From JACQFZ01 sp045810625 (GTDB lineage Bacteria > Pseudomonadota > Gammaproteobacteria > Acidiferrobacterales > Sulfurifustaceae): a stretch of DNA of 60,994 nt. Of this stretch, positions 9,646 to 18,023 are shown in pieces. The notes under the pieces are model-generated. The model saw only the letters and a list, made by a program, of their open reading frames with translations, did not search any database and was not told the DNA's origin. Where the stretch lies: the NCBI GenBank assembly GCA_045810625.1, contig JBJMVQ010000034.1, forward strand, positions 1-60,994, read 5' to 3'. The stretch's first letter is position 1. Each line of letters starts with the position of its first letter. The translations under genes and the position numbers were made by a program.

Positions 9646-10431
9646 ATGGACACGCTGATGTTGGTCGCCGCCGGCGCGCTCGCGGGTATTTTTGCCGGGC
9701 TACTCGGTATCGGGGGCGGCGCGATCATCGTTCCGGTACTCGCGCTCTTCTTCGAGCATCAGGGCGCGAACCCGGACGCGGTCATGCAAGCGGCGATCGG
9801 CACTTCGCTCGCGACGATCGTGTTCACCGCGATCGCTTCCGTGCGTGCGCATCAGGCGCGCGGCGCGGTGCGTTGGCCCGTGTTCTGGCAACTGACGCCG
9901 GGCATCGTCGCCGGCGGACTCGTCGGCGCGGGCATCGCGCACCGGCTTCCGGGTCACTTCCTCAAAACGCTGTTCGGAGTGTTCCTTTTACTGGTAGCGC
10001 TGCAGATGGCGGTTGGTAAGAAGCCGAAATCTCAACGGCCGCCGCTCGAGACGCGATGGATGTGGGTCGCCGGGGGCGTCATCGGCGCTTTGTCGTCGTT
10101 GTTCGGAATCGGCGGTGCGTCGATCTCGGTTCCGTTCCTTCTCTGGTGCAGCGTCCCTACCGTGGAAGCGATTGGGACCGCCGCGGCGATCGGGCTACCG
10201 ATCGCGCTCGCGGGAACGGTCGGTTATGTCGTCACCGGTTTCTACGCGACCGGTCTTCCGCGCTGGAGTATCGGTTACGTCGTGCTGCCGCCGTTTTTCG
10301 GGATCGTGATCGCGAGCGTGTTGTCCGCGCCGCTCGGCGCGCGGATCGCGCATCGTCTGCCGCAGATGACGCTGCAGCGTATCTTCGCGGTTTTCCTCGC
10401 GCTGCTCGGGTTGCGTCTGTTCTTCAGATAA
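9646..10431 (+). CDS. Sulfite exporter TauE/SafE (TSUP) family membrane protein
   Basis: A 261-residue polytopic protein with two homologous halves, each opening with the TSUP signature: LAGIFAGLLGIGGGAIIVPV near residue 8 and GALSSLFGIGGASISVPF near residue 145. About eight membrane helices are visible. TSUP proteins move sulfur-containing or small organic anions such as sulfite, sulfoacetate or taurine across the inner membrane; the substrate here is not predictable. It starts 12 bp after pgpA, so the two are probably co-transcribed. A second TSUP gene lies at 20684-21430. Confidence 0.9.
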   Translation: MDTLMLVAAGALAGIFAGLLGIGGGAIIVPVLALFFEHQGANPDAVMQAAIGTSLATIVFTAIASVRAHQARGAVRWPVFWQLTPGIVAGGLVGAGIAHRLPGHFLKTLFGVFLLLVALQMAVGKKPKSQRPPLETRWMWVAGGVIGALSSLFGIGGASISVPFLLWCSVPTVEAIGTAAAIGLPIALAGTVGYVVTGFYATGLPRWSIGYVVLPPFFGIVIASVLSAPLGARIAHRLPQMTLQRIFAVFLALLGLRLFFR

Positions 10432-10448
10432 GCGCTGTGCCCGCGAGG

Positions 10449-11120
10449 TCAATCGTCGCCGGGTGCCGCGCCGTAGGTTTTTAATATCTCGAGCCCTTTG
10501 ATTGCTTGCCGGTAGCCCTGGGCGGCCGACAATCGCCACCAGCGGATTGCTTCTTCATAGTTGCGCGGTCCGCCTTCACCGGTAGCCGCGAGTGCGCCAA
10601 GATGAAATTGCGCCGCCGCATCGCCGCCCGCGGCCGCCTGCTGCCACCACCGGCGCGCCTCGACCAGATTCTTATCGACGCCTTCGCCGCGCCAATAGAG
10701 CAGCCCGAGATTGAGCTGCGCGGTTGTGTGACCTTGTTCCGCGGCCGCGTGCCACCAGCGCGCTGCGCGCTCGAGATTCATCTCGACACCCTTGCCGGTG
10801 GCGTAAGCAACGCCGAGATTGAATTGCGCGCCGACGTGACCGTGCTCGGCCGGTGTATCCCAACTGCGCACGGCAGCCTTGTAGTCGCCGGCTTCGTAAG
10901 AGCGCACACCGTCGCGGAAGGCGGCTTCCATCAGATCGATTTCGCTGCCGAGCGGAGCGAGCGAGTCGGGCGAGGGTCGGCGATTGAACGGAGCGGTACT
11001 CGTCGGAGCGGCCAGCACCGATGTTGCCGCGAGCCAGATGCAGAACGCGCCCAGGGATCGACGGATGCGCCGGCGGCGCGGCGGTGCTGCTCGATAGGCC
11101 CAAGAGCGCATAAGATTCAC
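10449..11120 (-). CDS. Secreted Sel1-repeat (SEL1-like TPR) protein
   Basis: A 223-residue protein with a basic N-terminus and signal-like hydrophobic stretch (LGAFCIWLAATSVLAAP). About four Sel1 repeats of 36 residues follow, recognisable as A.FNLGVAYATGKGV, AQLNLGLLYWRGEGV, AQFHLGALAATGEGG and a degenerate last unit. Sel1 repeats form alpha-solenoids that mediate protein contacts. Nothing points to a specific partner. It is convergent with the TSUP gene and divergent from pncC. Confidence 0.85.
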   Translation of the reverse strand: MNLMRSWAYRAAPPRRRRIRRSLGAFCIWLAATSVLAAPTSTAPFNRRPSPDSLAPLGSEIDLMEAAFRDGVRSYEAGDYKAAVRSWDTPAEHGHVGAQFNLGVAYATGKGVEMNLERAARWWHAAAEQGHTTAQLNLGLLYWRGEGVDKNLVEARRWWQQAAAGGDAAAQFHLGALAATGEGGPRNYEEAIRWWRLSAAQGYRQAIKGLEILKTYGAAPGDD

Positions 11121-11200
11121 GGCGGGTTTCCTCTTTACAATTGTAGATCACGTTGTTTACGGGGGGTGCGTGTTGTCGATATACGCGCATAAAATGGCGC

Positions 11201-11722
11201 ATGACGGCTGAACTGACAGATACGGAGCTGACCGCGTTGGCGGCGGAGGTGGGTCAAGCATTGACGAATGCGGGTCTTATGCTGGCGACGGCGGAATCTT
11301 GTACCGGCGGCTGGGTCGGACGCGTTGTCACGAGTGTGAGCGGCAGCTCGAGTTGGTACGAGCGCGGCTTTATTACGTATAGCGAGGATGCCAAGCAGGA
11401 GCTTCTCGGCGTTTCGGCGCAGACGTTGCGGCAACACGGCGCGGTCAGCGAGCCGACAGCTCGTGCAATGGCGGAAGGTGCGCTCGCGCGCAGTCGCGCA
11501 CACGTGACGCTCGCCATCACCGGAATTGCCGGACCGAGCGGTGGTACTGCGCAAAAGCCCGTGGGGACAGTTTGGTTCGCGTGGGCGGCAAAGGGGCGTG
11601 CGACGAAGGCGCTCCGTCAGCAACTCGACGGCGACCGCGAGGCGATCCGCCGGCAGTCGGTCGTCATCGCCCTGAGCGAATTACTGAAATTGTTGCGTCG
11701 GGATTTTCCGCCGATGCGCTGA
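11201..11722 (+). CDS. pncC: Nicotinamide-nucleotide amidase (CinA C-terminal domain protein)
   Basis: A 173-residue single-domain protein matching the CinA C-terminal (PncC) family. Motifs are TAESCTGGWVG near residue 30, SVSGSSSWYERGFITYS near 50, AITGIAGPSGGT near 105 and KPVGTVWFAW. It hydrolyses NMN to nicotinate mononucleotide in the pyridine nucleotide salvage cycle. The frame is open to 11153, but the extra residues (MFTGGACCRYTR) are not family-like, so ATG 11201 is used. pncC next to recA is a common gammaproteobacterial arrangement; here a receiver gene and ispG lie between. Confidence 0.93.
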   Translation: MTAELTDTELTALAAEVGQALTNAGLMLATAESCTGGWVGRVVTSVSGSSSWYERGFITYSEDAKQELLGVSAQTLRQHGAVSEPTARAMAEGALARSRAHVTLAITGIAGPSGGTAQKPVGTVWFAWAAKGRATKALRQQLDGDREAIRRQSVVIALSELLKLLRRDFPPMR

Positions 11723-11753
11723 CGGTTTACCCGTCGCGTCCCCGGCAACCGTG

Positions 11754-12131
11754 TCAACCGAACTGCCGTTGTATCGTGTGCAGCAGCTCGTCGAGATCGA
11801 CCGGCTTTCGCAGGTATCGTCCGTGCGCCGCTTCCAGTTGTCGAATCGCGCTTGGGTCCGCCGTCATGACAATTACGGGAATGTCCTTCCAGCGTGGCTC
11901 CGCCTGCTGTTCCATTCGGAACTCGACGCCGTCCTTAACAGGCATCATCAAATCGAGGATGATCAGATCGGGTAGCCGAGCGGCATTGCGTAGACTATCG
12001 ATTCCTTCCTGGCCGTTTTCTGCCGTGACGACGGTGTAACCTTCGCCTTCGAGCGCTTCCACGACGCAACCGCGGATGTCGGCGTCATCCTCGATCACCA
12101 GTACCGTTTCTACTTTCACCAGCTTTCGCAT
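11754..12131 (-). CDS. Single-domain response regulator (CheY-like receiver)
   Basis: A 125-residue stand-alone receiver. The acidic pair is in VLVIEDDADIRG, the phospho-acceptor Asp in LIILDLMMPVKDG, the switch Thr in VIVMTADP and the conserved Lys in LRKPVDLDELL. No output domain is attached, so it must work through protein contacts or phosphotransfer. No histidine kinase is encoded nearby. It is convergent with pncC and upstream of ispG on the same strand, with a gap of 145 bp. Confidence 0.93.
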   Translation of the reverse strand: MRKLVKVETVLVIEDDADIRGCVVEALEGEGYTVVTAENGQEGIDSLRNAARLPDLIILDLMMPVKDGVEFRMEQQAEPRWKDIPVIVMTADPSAIRQLEAAHGRYLRKPVDLDELLHTIQRQFG

Positions 12132-12276
12132 GAGAGGTAGCCGGACGTCCGCGCGTCAGTTTTTACATGCTTGTAGTGGGAGTGGAGGTTTAGCGTACCG
12201 GCATCCGGCTAGAACGCCAAGAAGAGGCAAGCGGCGAGTGGAAAAAGCGTGAAATCAGAGGGCCCGGGCGACGGGC

Positions 12277-13422
12277 TTACGCCGTGCGGGATCGCTCGGC
12301 GATGAGCGCATCCAGCTCGCGGCGTAGCCGTCCGAGGATCTGATCGTAGCCGAAGCTTCCGAGCGATTGCGCCTTGCGCTTGAGGTTCACGAAGTTCGGG
12401 CCACACCAGAGGCCAAGGTCCGCGTCGTCGGTTTCGCCGGGTCCGTTGACGCGACAACCCATCACCGCGATGGTGATCGCGTGCTGCGCGGCGTACTGCG
12501 TCATTTCCTTCACTTGCTGCGCCAGTTCGATGAACGCTTCGTTCTCGACGCGCGAGCAGCTCGGGCAGCTTATGATGTTGATGCCTTTGACGTCATAGCG
12601 GACGACACTGCGCACGCGCCCGGCGGCGATGTCGGCAAGGATTTGCCGGCCGGCGACGATTTCCTCGTGCTTGCGCGCGTTCGGGACCGTCAGCGAGACG
12701 CGAATAGTGTCTCCGATCCCCCGACTGATCAGCTGCTCGAACGCAACGCGCGTCTTGATAATGCCGTCCGGCGGAAGGCCGGCTTCGGTGACGCCGAGGT
12801 GCAGCGGCACGTCGGGGCGTGCCGCGGCAAACCGGCGGTTGACCTCGATCACGTCGTTCGGATCGGAATCCTTGAGGGACACGCAGTAGCGGGTGAAGCC
12901 TAACTTGTCGAGCAGCTCGCAATGATCGAGGGCGCTTTGGAGCATTGGTGACAGGCGGTCGTTTGGATCGAACTTCTCCGCCGTCACCGGGTCTACCGAG
13001 CCGCAATTCACGCCGACGCGCAGCGCGCAATCGTGGCGGCCGGCGATGTCGACGAGATAGCGAACCTTGTCCTGCCACGGCTTGCGCCGCTCGTGATGGT
13101 AGAGGTGCCCGGGGTTGTAGCGGAGCTTGTCGACGTACGGTGCGACCCGCTCGGCCATCCGGTAGTTTTCCTGAAGGTCGGCCGACAGGTTCGCCTTCGT
13201 TCGTTCGCGAATCGTAGCGAGCGCGGCGGCGTCTTTCAGGTTGTCGACCGCGACCCGGACTATATCCGCTCCGGCGGCGGCGAGATCGTTGATCTGCGCC
13301 ACGGTAGCCTCCACGTCCTGCGTGTGCGTCGCGCACATGCTCTGCACGGCGATCGGAAAGCCGGCGCCAATGGTCACCGAGCCGATGCGAACCGGTCGGG
13401 TCGGATTGCGGGATAGGCTCAC
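12277..13422 (-). CDS. ispG: 4-hydroxy-3-methylbut-2-en-1-yl diphosphate synthase (flavodoxin), IspG
   Basis: A 381-residue IspG that converts MEcPP to HMBPP in the methylerythritol phosphate isoprenoid pathway. The N-terminal TIM barrel starts at VRIGSVTIGAGFPIAVQSM. The three 4Fe-4S cysteines sit in CPSCSRVENEAF and MGCRVNGPGETDDADLG. The frame extends 44 codons upstream, but those are arginine-rich and unlike the family. The GTG at 13422 gives a length close to the E. coli enzyme, although its ribosome site is weak. It reads toward the receiver gene and is divergent from recA. Confidence 0.94.
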   Translation of the reverse strand: MSLSRNPTRPVRIGSVTIGAGFPIAVQSMCATHTQDVEATVAQINDLAAAGADIVRVAVDNLKDAAALATIRERTKANLSADLQENYRMAERVAPYVDKLRYNPGHLYHHERRKPWQDKVRYLVDIAGRHDCALRVGVNCGSVDPVTAEKFDPNDRLSPMLQSALDHCELLDKLGFTRYCVSLKDSDPNDVIEVNRRFAAARPDVPLHLGVTEAGLPPDGIIKTRVAFEQLISRGIGDTIRVSLTVPNARKHEEIVAGRQILADIAAGRVRSVVRYDVKGINIISCPSCSRVENEAFIELAQQVKEMTQYAAQHAITIAVMGCRVNGPGETDDADLGLWCGPNFVNLKRKAQSLGSFGYDQILGRLRRELDALIAERSRTA

Positions 13423-13700
13423 GCGGTGTGCAAAACAGCCAGTAGGGCCACGGGGAATTTGGCGCGTAACGCTAGCGTTTTCCGGAAGGGAACGCAAATA
13501 GCACGGCCGCCGGCGCGCGCGGTGGCCGTTCGGCCGGTCGGATCTCGTTCGCACCCCCGTGCTTGTCGCAGCCGCGCCGACTTTCGTGCCGCAGGACTAG
13601 GCCCGCCCTCAAAGATTGTGGATAATCGTTTGGACTATTTTCCCGTGCGCCCCTGCACTCAAATCGACGAAACGAAGCGGTCAATCCGCGGGAGACTCTT

Positions 13701-14744
13701 ATGGAAGGCAACAAGGCCAAAGCGCTGCATGCCGCGTTAGGGCAGATCGAAAAGCAGTTCGGTAAAGGTTCCCTGATGCGCCTCGGCGACTCGGGCGTGG
13801 TCCAGCCGGTAGCCGTCATCCCGTCCGGTTCGCTCGGGCTCGATATCGCCCTCGGTATTGGCGGCTTCCCGCGCGGGCGCGTCGTCGAGATTTACGGGCC
13901 AGAATCCTCCGGTAAGACCACTCTCGCCCTGTCTGTCGTGGCAGAGGCGCAAAAACTCGGCGGCACGGCCGCTTTCATCGACGCGGAGCATGCGCTCGAT
14001 CCTTTATATGCGCGCAAGCTCGGCGTGAACATCGAGGAGTTGCTGATTTCCCAACCGGATTCGGGCGAACAGGCGCTCGAGATTACCGACATGCTGGTGC
14101 GTTCCGGGGCGGTGGACGTGATCGTGGTCGACTCGGTCGCGGCGCTCGTGCCGAAGGCGGAGATCGAAGGCGAGATGGGCGAGCCGCAGATGGGCTTGCA
14201 AGCGCGCCTCATGTCGCAGGCGCTGCGCAAGCTCACCGCCAACATCAAGCGCTCGAACACGCTCGTTATCTTTATTAATCAGATCCGCATGAAGATCGGC
14301 GTGATGTTCGGCAATCCCGAAACCACGACCGGCGGCAACGCGCTCAAGTTCTACGCGTCGCTGCGCCTCGACATCCGCCGTATCGGTGCGATCAAGAAAG
14401 GCGAAGAAGTTATCGGGAGCCAAACGCGAGTCAAAATTGTCAAAAACAAGCTGGCTCCGCCGTTCAAGCAGTGTGAGTTCGATATTCTTTATAACGAGGG
14501 TATTTCCAAGTCGGGCGAGCTCGTCGATATTGGCTCGGAGCAGGGCATTATCGAGAAGTCCGGGGCTTGGTATACCTATAAGAAGGATCGGATTGGTCAA
14601 GGCAAGGAGAACGCCAGGGAATATTTGAAGGAAAACGCCGAGGTCGCGGCGGAGATCGAGCGCCGGATACGAGAGAAGGTGGTCATTTCGCCGACCACCG
14701 GCTCCGATACCCCCGACGCCGTACCCGAGGAGGCTGAAGCCTGA
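13701..14744 (+). CDS. recA: Recombinase RecA
   Basis: A 347-residue RecA with Walker A GPESSGKTT (about residues 66-74), Walker B VIVVDSVAALVPK, loop L1 region GEPQMGLQARLMSQA and loop L2 region INQIRMKIGVMFGNPETTTGGNALKF. It forms the DNA strand-exchange filament and the SOS coprotease. ATG 13701 follows GGGAG at good spacing. No consensus LexA box (CTGT-N8-ACAG) was seen in the 280 bp upstream, so SOS control by the E. coli-type repressor is not evident. Coupled to recX. Confidence 0.98.
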   Translation: MEGNKAKALHAALGQIEKQFGKGSLMRLGDSGVVQPVAVIPSGSLGLDIALGIGGFPRGRVVEIYGPESSGKTTLALSVVAEAQKLGGTAAFIDAEHALDPLYARKLGVNIEELLISQPDSGEQALEITDMLVRSGAVDVIVVDSVAALVPKAEIEGEMGEPQMGLQARLMSQALRKLTANIKRSNTLVIFINQIRMKIGVMFGNPETTTGGNALKFYASLRLDIRRIGAIKKGEEVIGSQTRVKIVKNKLAPPFKQCEFDILYNEGISKSGELVDIGSEQGIIEKSGAWYTYKKDRIGQGKENAREYLKENAEVAAEIERRIREKVVISPTTGSDTPDAVPEEAEA

Positions 14745-15208
14745 GTCGGGACGAGCCGGCGATCGATGCCGCGAAAGCGCGGCAATTTGTGATCGCCTGG
14801 CTCGCGCGGCGTGAGCACAGCCGCAGCGAAGTCGCCGTGAAGCTCGAGCGCAAGGGATGCGCCCCCGAGGTCGCTGCGCAGGTAGTCAGCGCACTCGCCG
14901 CGCAGGGTTTACTCTCCGACGAACGCTTCGCCGAGGCGCTGGTGCGAAACCGGCGCCGCCGCGGTTACGGCCCGGTGCGCATACGCAAAGAGCTCGCGGA
15001 CAAAGGGCTCGCGGCGGAAGAGGTTGATCGTTTCGTCGCGCTAAGCGGCGACGAGTGGATCGACGAGATCGAGCAGGTGCGCCGCAGGAAGTTCGGCGAG
15101 GCGTTGCCGCGAAGCTACGAGGAGCGCGCGCGGCAGGCGCGTTTCCTTCAATATCGCGGCTTCACGTTCGATCAGATTCAGCGGGCGTTGCGGTGGCGCG
15201 ACGATTGA
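14741..15208 (+). CDS. recX: Regulatory protein RecX
   Basis: A RecX-family RecA modulator made of three-helix repeats (SRSEVAVKLERKG, SDERFAEALVRNRRRRGYGP, RIRKELADKG, RARQARFLQYRGFTFDQI). A conventional GTG start at 14789 would give 139 residues with no clear ribosome site. The frame is open to 14738. A CTG at 14741 overlaps the recA stop (CTGA) and lies 7 nt behind a strong GAGGAGG inside recA. That start adds 16 residues and gives 155, the usual RecX size, so a CTG start with recA-coupled translation is preferred. The family binds the RecA filament and inhibits its extension. Confidence 0.88.
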   Translation: MSRDEPAIDAAKARQFVIAWLARREHSRSEVAVKLERKGCAPEVAAQVVSALAAQGLLSDERFAEALVRNRRRRGYGPVRIRKELADKGLAAEEVDRFVALSGDEWIDEIEQVRRRKFGEALPRSYEERARQARFLQYRGFTFDQIQRALRWRDD

Positions 15209-15280
15209 GCACAGCGGGCGGAATTATCGTTCGGGTGCGTGTGAGTGCGGGATCAGGAGCAGGCAAGATCGACGTTTGAC

Positions 15281-17935
15281 ATGAAGAGCAACACGCTACG
15301 CAGTTTGTTTCTCGATTATTTTCGGCGGAACGGCCATCAGGTGGTTCCAAGCAGCTCGCTCGTACCCGCGAACGATCCGACGCTTCTCTTCACGAACGCC
15401 GGCATGGTCCAGTTCAAGGATGTATTTCTCGGCACTGACAAGCGGCCGTACACTCGCGCGGCGAGCAGCCAGCGCTGCGTCCGCGCCGGCGGCAAGCACA
15501 ACGATCTCGAGAACGTCGGCTATACCGCGCGCCATCACACGTTCTTCGAGATGCTCGGCAACTTCAGCTTCGGCGATTATTTCAAACGCGAAGCGATCGG
15601 CTTCGCATGGGAGTTCTTGACCAAAGAACTGCGACTGCCGCCCGAACGTTTGTGGGTGACGGTGCACACGGGCGACGACGAAGCCGCCGACATATGGTTG
15701 AAGGAACTGAAGGTTGACGCGCAGCGCTTCGCGCGCCTCGGCGACACGTCGAATTTCTGGGCGATGGGCGATACCGGTCCGTGCGGGCCGTGCAGCGAGA
15801 TTTTCTACGACCACGGACCGCGCGTGCCGGGCGGGCCGCCGGGCAGTCCCGACGAGGACGGCGATCGCTACGTCGAAATCTGGAACCTCGTCTTCATGCA
15901 GTACAACCGCGACGGCGCGGGCAAACTCACGGCCCTGCCGAAGCCATCGGTCGATACCGGCATGGGGCTCGAGCGCATCGCGGCGGTGATGCAGGGTGTG
16001 CACAGCAACTACGACATCGATCTGTTTCAGACACTGATCAAGGCGGCGTCGAATGTAATAGGTCCGCGTGCTGTACAGGGAAGTACGAATGCCGCGAGCG
16101 CAGGACGCGCAGGAGCGGCCGAGCGGAAGAGCCCGTCGCTGAACGTCATCGCCGACCACATCCGCGCGAGCGCGTTTCTCGTCACGGACGGCGTCTTCCC
16201 CTCCAACGAAGGTCGCGGTTACGTGCTGCGTCGTGTCATTCGGCGCGCGATACGTCACGGTCACAAGCTCGGTGCTACCGATACTTTTTTCTACAAGCTC
16301 GTTCCGGCGCTCGTGAGTGAGATGGGCGAGGCCTATCCGGAGCTGCGAGAGCAGCGGGAGACGGTGGAGCGGACGCTCAAGCTCGAAGAAGAACGTTTCA
16401 ACGAAACGCTCGAGCAGGGACTGAAGATACTCGACCAAGACATCGCGCAGCTGAGCGGAGATACGATCTCGGGCGATACGATTTTCAAGCTCTATGACAC
16501 CTACGGCTTTCCGGTGGATCTGACGCGCGATGTCGCGCTCGAGCGCGGTCTCAAGCTCGACATGGCGGGCTTCGAGCGTGAGATGGAGGCGCAGCGCGCA
16601 CGTGCGCGCGCGGCGAGCAAGTTCGAGGCGGATTACTCGAACGTCATTTCGATCCAGGGCCGAAGCGAATTCAGCGGCTACGAACGCGAAAAGGATCAGG
16701 CGCGCGTTACCGCGATCTATCGCGATTTGAAGGAGCCGGTGCAGGCGATCGCTGAGAATGAGTTCGCCGCGGTGGTGCTCGAACGTACGCCGTTCTACGC
16801 AGAATCGGGCGGCCAGGTCGGTGACACCGGCGTGCTGCGCACGATGGCGGCGGCGTTCAAAGTCGAGGATACGAAGAAGCACCCGTCCGGGGCGCACTTA
16901 CATGTCGGACGGCTGGAGCGCGGTCGGTTGAAAGTCGGTGATGTCGTCGAAGCGGACGTCGATCACGCACGTCGCCAGAAGATTCGACTCAATCACTCGG
17001 CAACACACTTGTTGCATGCCGCACTCCGCCAGGTCCTCGGCAGGCATGTCATGCAAAAGGGCTCGCTGGTGCACCCCGATTACTTGCGCTTCGACTTTTC
17101 GCATCCGAAGCCGGTTACGCCCGATGAATTGCAGCGGGTCGAAGATCTCGTGAACGGACAGGTACGCGCAAATCACGAAGCCGAGACGCGAGTCATGGAT
17201 CTCGAGCACGCGAAGGCGAGCGGCGCGATGGCGCTGTTCGGCGAGAAATACGAAGAGAAAGTCCGGGTGCTGCGGATGAGCGACTTCTCGATCGAGCTCT
17301 GCGGCGGCACGCATGTGCGCCGCACCGGCGACATCGGCCTCTTCAAAGTCGTCTCCGAGAGTGGCGTCGCGGCCGGCGTGCGGCGTATTGAGGCCTATAC
17401 CGGGCCGGGCGCGGAAGAGTGGGTGCGGAGCCAGCAGGAGCAGCTCGATAACATCGCACGCCTGCTCAAGTCGGATCGGGTATCGGTGGTCGAGAAGGTC
17501 CAGCAGCTGCAAACCCGCTTGAAGAATGTCGAGAAGGAGCTCGAGCAGACCAAAGCGAAGCTTGCTACGGGCGGCGGAGCGAGCTCGCTCCTCGATCAGG
17601 TGAAAGAGGTCAAAGGCGTTCACGTGCTCGCCGCCCAGATGGATGGGGCGGACGTAAAGATACTGCGGGAAGCCGTGGACCGTTTCAAAGACAAGCTCGC
17701 GCCGGCGGCGATTGTTCTCGCCTCGATTCACGAGGGTAGGGTGAGTCTAATTGCGGGCGTGACCAAGGACTTGACCACGCGCGTCAATGCGGGTGAGCTG
17801 GTCAACCACGTGGCGGCGCAGGTCGGCGGTAAGGGCGGCGGGCGTCCGGACATGGCGCAGGCAGGAGGCAACGATCCGGCCGGTCTCGAGCGGGCGCTGA
17901 ACGCGGTGTCTGACTGGATTAGCGCGCGGCTGTGA
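15281..17935 (+). CDS. alaS: Alanine--tRNA ligase
   Basis: An 884-residue class II synthetase. The aminoacylation core starts at RSLFLDYFRRNGH and includes HHTFFEMLGNFSFGDYFK. The editing domain carries the zinc-site motifs NHSATHLLHAALR and CGGTHVRRTGD. The C-terminal DHHA1 domain ends in GGKGGGRPDMAQAGG. An Ala/Gly/Arg-rich stretch of about 16 extra residues lies between IGPRAVQGS and KSPSLNVIADH (nt about 16065-16140), where relatives have a short loop. ATG 15281 was preferred over an in-frame upstream start at 15245. It sits in the classical recA-recX-alaS-lysC-csrA order. Confidence 0.97.
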   Translation: MKSNTLRSLFLDYFRRNGHQVVPSSSLVPANDPTLLFTNAGMVQFKDVFLGTDKRPYTRAASSQRCVRAGGKHNDLENVGYTARHHTFFEMLGNFSFGDYFKREAIGFAWEFLTKELRLPPERLWVTVHTGDDEAADIWLKELKVDAQRFARLGDTSNFWAMGDTGPCGPCSEIFYDHGPRVPGGPPGSPDEDGDRYVEIWNLVFMQYNRDGAGKLTALPKPSVDTGMGLERIAAVMQGVHSNYDIDLFQTLIKAASNVIGPRAVQGSTNAASAGRAGAAERKSPSLNVIADHIRASAFLVTDGVFPSNEGRGYVLRRVIRRAIRHGHKLGATDTFFYKLVPALVSEMGEAYPELREQRETVERTLKLEEERFNETLEQGLKILDQDIAQLSGDTISGDTIFKLYDTYGFPVDLTRDVALERGLKLDMAGFEREMEAQRARARAASKFEADYSNVISIQGRSEFSGYEREKDQARVTAIYRDLKEPVQAIAENEFAAVVLERTPFYAESGGQVGDTGVLRTMAAAFKVEDTKKHPSGAHLHVGRLERGRLKVGDVVEADVDHARRQKIRLNHSATHLLHAALRQVLGRHVMQKGSLVHPDYLRFDFSHPKPVTPDELQRVEDLVNGQVRANHEAETRVMDLEHAKASGAMALFGEKYEEKVRVLRMSDFSIELCGGTHVRRTGDIGLFKVVSESGVAAGVRRIEAYTGPGAEEWVRSQQEQLDNIARLLKSDRVSVVEKVQQLQTRLKNVEKELEQTKAKLATGGGASSLLDQVKEVKGVHVLAAQMDGADVKILREAVDRFKDKLAPAAIVLASIHEGRVSLIAGVTKDLTTRVNAGELVNHVAAQVGGKGGGRPDMAQAGGNDPAGLERALNAVSDWISARL

Positions 17936-18023
17936 GCGTCCCTGGCGCAATTTGTCTGTTTACTCGCACCGCAAAAGACTGTTTAATCTGCGACCTTTGA
18001 AACTGCCAGACGGAATATAATTC

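Noticed and set aside
13420..13700. LexA/SOS box ahead of recA
   Set aside because: No CTGT-N8-ACAG or close variant found between ispG and recA.
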